Shown here piece by piece: positions 4,809 to 6,060 of a stretch of DNA of 6,060 bases (within the stretch, counting starts at the first letter, position 1; each line of letters starts with the position of its first letter). The translations under genes and the position numbers were made by a program. The stretch lies in the NCBI GenBank assembly GCA_038246575.1, contig JBBRVU010000230.1:1-6060 (forward strand), given 5' to 3'. The notes below the pieces were generated by a model. The model saw nothing but the letters and a program-made list of their open reading frames with translations, was not told the DNA's origin and ran no database searches. This DNA is from JACCUZ01 sp038246575. GTDB lineage: Bacteria > Actinomycetota > Actinomycetes > JACCUZ01.

Positions 4809-5795
4809 GAGGCTCTGGAGGAAGGCGAGGAGCTTGTCGTGGGTGGCGACGTAGCGTCCGGGCTGGGTGCCCGTGGGTGCGGTCCTGTCCATCGCTCTCT
4901 GTTTGATCTTCATGTCGGCGTGAAGGTAGATGCGGGTGGTGTCGACGCTCTCGTGGCCGAGCCAGAGGGCGATGACCGTGCTGTCGATGCCGGCCGCAAG
5001 CAGTCGCATTGCCGCTGAATGCCGCAGGACGTGCGGCGTGATCCGTTTGCCGACCAGGGTGGGGCAGGTGGTGTTGGCGGCGGCGGCGTGCTCGGTGAGG
5101 CGGGCCGCGACGGCGTCGCGGCTCATGCGGGTCCCGGTCCGGGTGGGGAACACGATGCCGGTGCCCGCCGGCAGGCCGGCGGTGTAGGCGCGCAGGACCG
5201 CGACGGTCTGGGCGTCGAGCGGCGTGACACGGTTCTTGCGGCCCTTCCCGCGGCAGACGACGTGGGCTGCGGCACCCAGGTGCAGGTCCTCGAGCCTGAG
5301 CGCGGTCAGCTCGGACACCCGTAGGCCGGCGGTGACCGCCACCTGCAGCAGGGCGTGATCGCGTCGTCCGGCCCGGGTGGTCTGGTCCGGGGCTGCGAGC
5401 AGGGCTGTGACCTCGGGTGGGGTGAGGTAGGTCAGGTCGGTGCGGTGATGGCGCTTGGCCGGGATGGCCATGACCTGACCGATCGTGGCGGCGTGTTCGG
5501 GGTGCCGGTAGGCGGCGTAGCCGAAGAAGGCGTGGATGGCGGCCAGCCGGGCGTTGCGGGTGGAGACGGCGTTGCCGCGCACGACCTCCAAGTGGGTGAG
5601 GAACCCGCTGACCTGCTCGGCGGTCACGACGGCCAGGTCCAGGTTCTGCGGCGGGGTGCCGGTAGCGTCGGCGAGGTAGGTCAGCAGCAGCCGCCAGGTG
5701 TCACGGTAGGCGGTCACGGTGTGTGGGCTGGCCCCGAACTGGCTGGCCATCCGCTCGGTGAAGAACGCTTGCAGGGTAGGCGCCAGCAACGTCAC
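4806..5795 (-). CDS. Tyrosine-type site-specific recombinase (RitC-like)
   Basis: A complete 329-residue tyrosine recombinase. The N-terminal core-binding (SAM-like) domain covers about residues 5-110. The catalytic domain follows with all expected residues: Arg159 in TAGLRVSEL, Lys in the beta-hairpin GKGRKNR (182-188), His255-x-x-Arg258 in TPHVLRH, His281 in LWLGHES, and nucleophile Tyr290 in TTRIYLHAD. It should cut and rejoin DNA through a 3'-phosphotyrosine intermediate. The long C-terminal tail after the tyrosine (KQRAMDRTAP onward, about 39 residues) is typical of the third protein in RIT trios. Start GTG 5793-5795 overlaps the stop of the preceding recombinase (GTGA), implying coupled translation. 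Its stop lies at the edge of the element's terminal repeat. The protein looks intact, but its two partners are broken or absent here, so autonomous movement is doubtful. Confidence 0.92.
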   Translation of the reverse strand: MTLLAPTLQAFFTERMASQFGASPHTVTAYRDTWRLLLTYLADATGTPPQNLDLAVVTAEQVSGFLTHLEVVRGNAVSTRNARLAAIHAFFGYAAYRHPEHAATIGQVMAIPAKRHHRTDLTYLTPPEVTALLAAPDQTTRAGRRDHALLQVAVTAGLRVSELTALRLEDLHLGAAAHVVCRGKGRKNRVTPLDAQTVAVLRAYTAGLPAGTGIVFPTRTGTRMSRDAVAARLTEHAAAANTTCPTLVGKRITPHVLRHSAAMRLLAAGIDSTVIALWLGHESVDTTRIYLHADMKIKQRAMDRTAPTGTQPGRYVATHDKLLAFLQSL

Positions 5796-5923
5796 GACGG
5801 CTCGCCCTCCCGCCGCCCGGTAAGGGTGTCCAGACGCTGTGTGGCGGCCGCGAGGAGTTCGGCCGTCCCGGTCAGGTACCAGTAGGTGTCACCTGGGTCG
5901 GCGTGCCCGAGCCAGGTGGCTAA
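5792..5923 (-). pseudogene. Tyrosine recombinase (RitB-like), C-terminal fragment
   Basis: The last 43 residues or so of a second tyrosine recombinase: LATWLGHADPGDTYWYLTG followed by TAELLAAATQRLDTLTGRRE and GEPS. It holds the distal catalytic His (LGH) and the nucleophile Tyr in the TYWYL block, which is characteristic of the second recombinase of RIT trios and distinct from the RIYLHAD block of the third. Upstream of the LATW stretch the frame continues, but the sequence becomes that of the IS5-family left end, so the gene is truncated by insertion and about 85% is missing from this side. The stop at 5792-5794 overlaps the next start by 4 bases. Confidence 0.8.
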
Positions 5924-6060
5924 GAACGTGTTGGGAAAGCACTCGGCGAGCCTCCGTGACTGTTGTGACTGAGGTGGCCAGTGTGGCGGTATGGCGTCCA
6001 CTTCCCCGCGCCCCTATCCCTCCGATCTGACCGATGAGCAGTGGGCGTTGATCGCGCCGA
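5924..6060 (+). mobile_element. IS5-family insertion sequence, left end (continues beyond window)
   Basis: Similarity to the RitB-like recombinase ends at a TAA (5921-5923). The sequence then reads gaacgtgttgggaaagc, resembling the ends of actinobacterial IS5-type elements, and a transposase start follows 67 bases later. IS5-group elements of the DUF4096 type often duplicate a TNA or TA target, consistent with the TAA at the junction. The right end lies outside the window, so neither the duplication nor the inverted repeat can be confirmed. The boundary is uncertain by a few bases. Confidence 0.6.
5991..6060 (+). CDS. IS5-family transposase, N-terminal part (truncated by window end)
   Basis: ATG at 5991-5993 opens MASTSPRPYPSDLTDEQWAL followed by IAP, and the frame is still open at the window edge. 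'DLTDEQWALIAP' is the hallmark start of the DUF4096 domain at the N-terminus of IS5-family (IS427/IS1031-like) DDE transposases. Only 23 residues are visible, so nothing can be said about integrity. In this group the transposase is often split into two overlapping frames joined by programmed frameshifting. No strong ribosome binding site precedes the start, as is common for IS transposases. Confidence 0.88.
   Translation, partial: MASTSPRPYPSDLTDEQWALIAP

Larger units (their letters stand above)
4725..5923 (-). mobile_element. RIT-type (recombinase-in-trio) element, third-recombinase end
   Basis: Two consecutive tyrosine recombinases on the minus strand (C-terminus of the second and all of the third) overlap by 4 bases. 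A structured terminus lies immediately beyond the stop of the last one. This is the arrangement of RIT elements, in which three different tyrosine recombinases (RitA, RitB, RitC) are co-transcribed and the element ends in inverted repeats. The terminus interrupts an ISL3 transposase at 4724/4725. The other end, RitA and most of RitB are missing from the window because an IS5-family element has inserted at 5923/5924. That it is a RIT element and not another recombinase cluster is inferred from gene order, overlap and recombinase type. Confidence 0.75.

Noticed and set aside
5019..5885. + strand open frames (101 and 176 codons) inside the recombinase gene
   Set aside because: Antisense to an intact tyrosine recombinase with all catalytic residues; Gly/Val-rich shadow composition.
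1..6060. CRISPR arrays, tRNA or rRNA genes
   Set aside because: No regularly spaced direct repeats, no cloverleaf-like segment and no rRNA-like sequence were seen on reading the window.

Overview
The window is GC-rich throughout, with a strong preference for G or C at third codon positions and GTG or ATG starts. The protein families (four-helix-turn-helix regulator, IS110/ISL3/IS5 elements and a tyrosine-recombinase trio of actinobacterial flavour) point to a filamentous or soil actinomycete such as Micromonosporaceae, Pseudonocardiales, Streptomyces or Frankia. No ribosomal or housekeeping gene is present to narrow this further. This is accessory DNA: intact genes are islands between pseudogenes and insertion sequences.

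Left part, about 1-1040: the 3' end of a decayed IS110-family transposase sits on the + strand. It interrupts a minus-strand zinc-type alcohol dehydrogenase of which only about the first 47 residues remain. That gene overlaps by 4 bases (ATGA) the end of a frameshifted TetR-type regulator that has lost its DNA-binding half. Upstream of it lies a scrap of a RibD/dihydrofolate-reductase-like gene. Together this looks like a collapsed TetR-oxidoreductase operon.

Middle, about 1036-2230: an apparently intact type II toxin-antitoxin pair on the minus strand (Phd/YefM antitoxin, then RelE/ParE toxin, GTGA overlap) is followed by about 700 bases without an intact gene. That stretch holds a probable frameshifted relic of a BadF/N-acetylglucosamine-kinase-like ATPase.

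Centre, about 2231-3824, + strand: a small protein built from four tandem helix-turn-helix modules in an A-B-A-B arrangement lies 31 bases upstream of a voltage-gated-type potassium channel (TVGYGD filter). They probably form a two-gene operon and are the most unusual intact unit here.

Right part, about 3827-6060: nested mobile DNA. An ISL3-family element starts 3 bases after the channel stop. Its transposase has a 1-base frameshift and is cut off after its second catalytic-Asp region by the end of a tyrosine-recombinase element of the RIT (recombinase-in-trio) type. The RIT third recombinase is complete, and the second survives only as its C-terminus. That one is broken by the left end of an IS5-family element whose transposase runs off the window. 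The inferred insertion order is ISL3, then RIT, then IS5.
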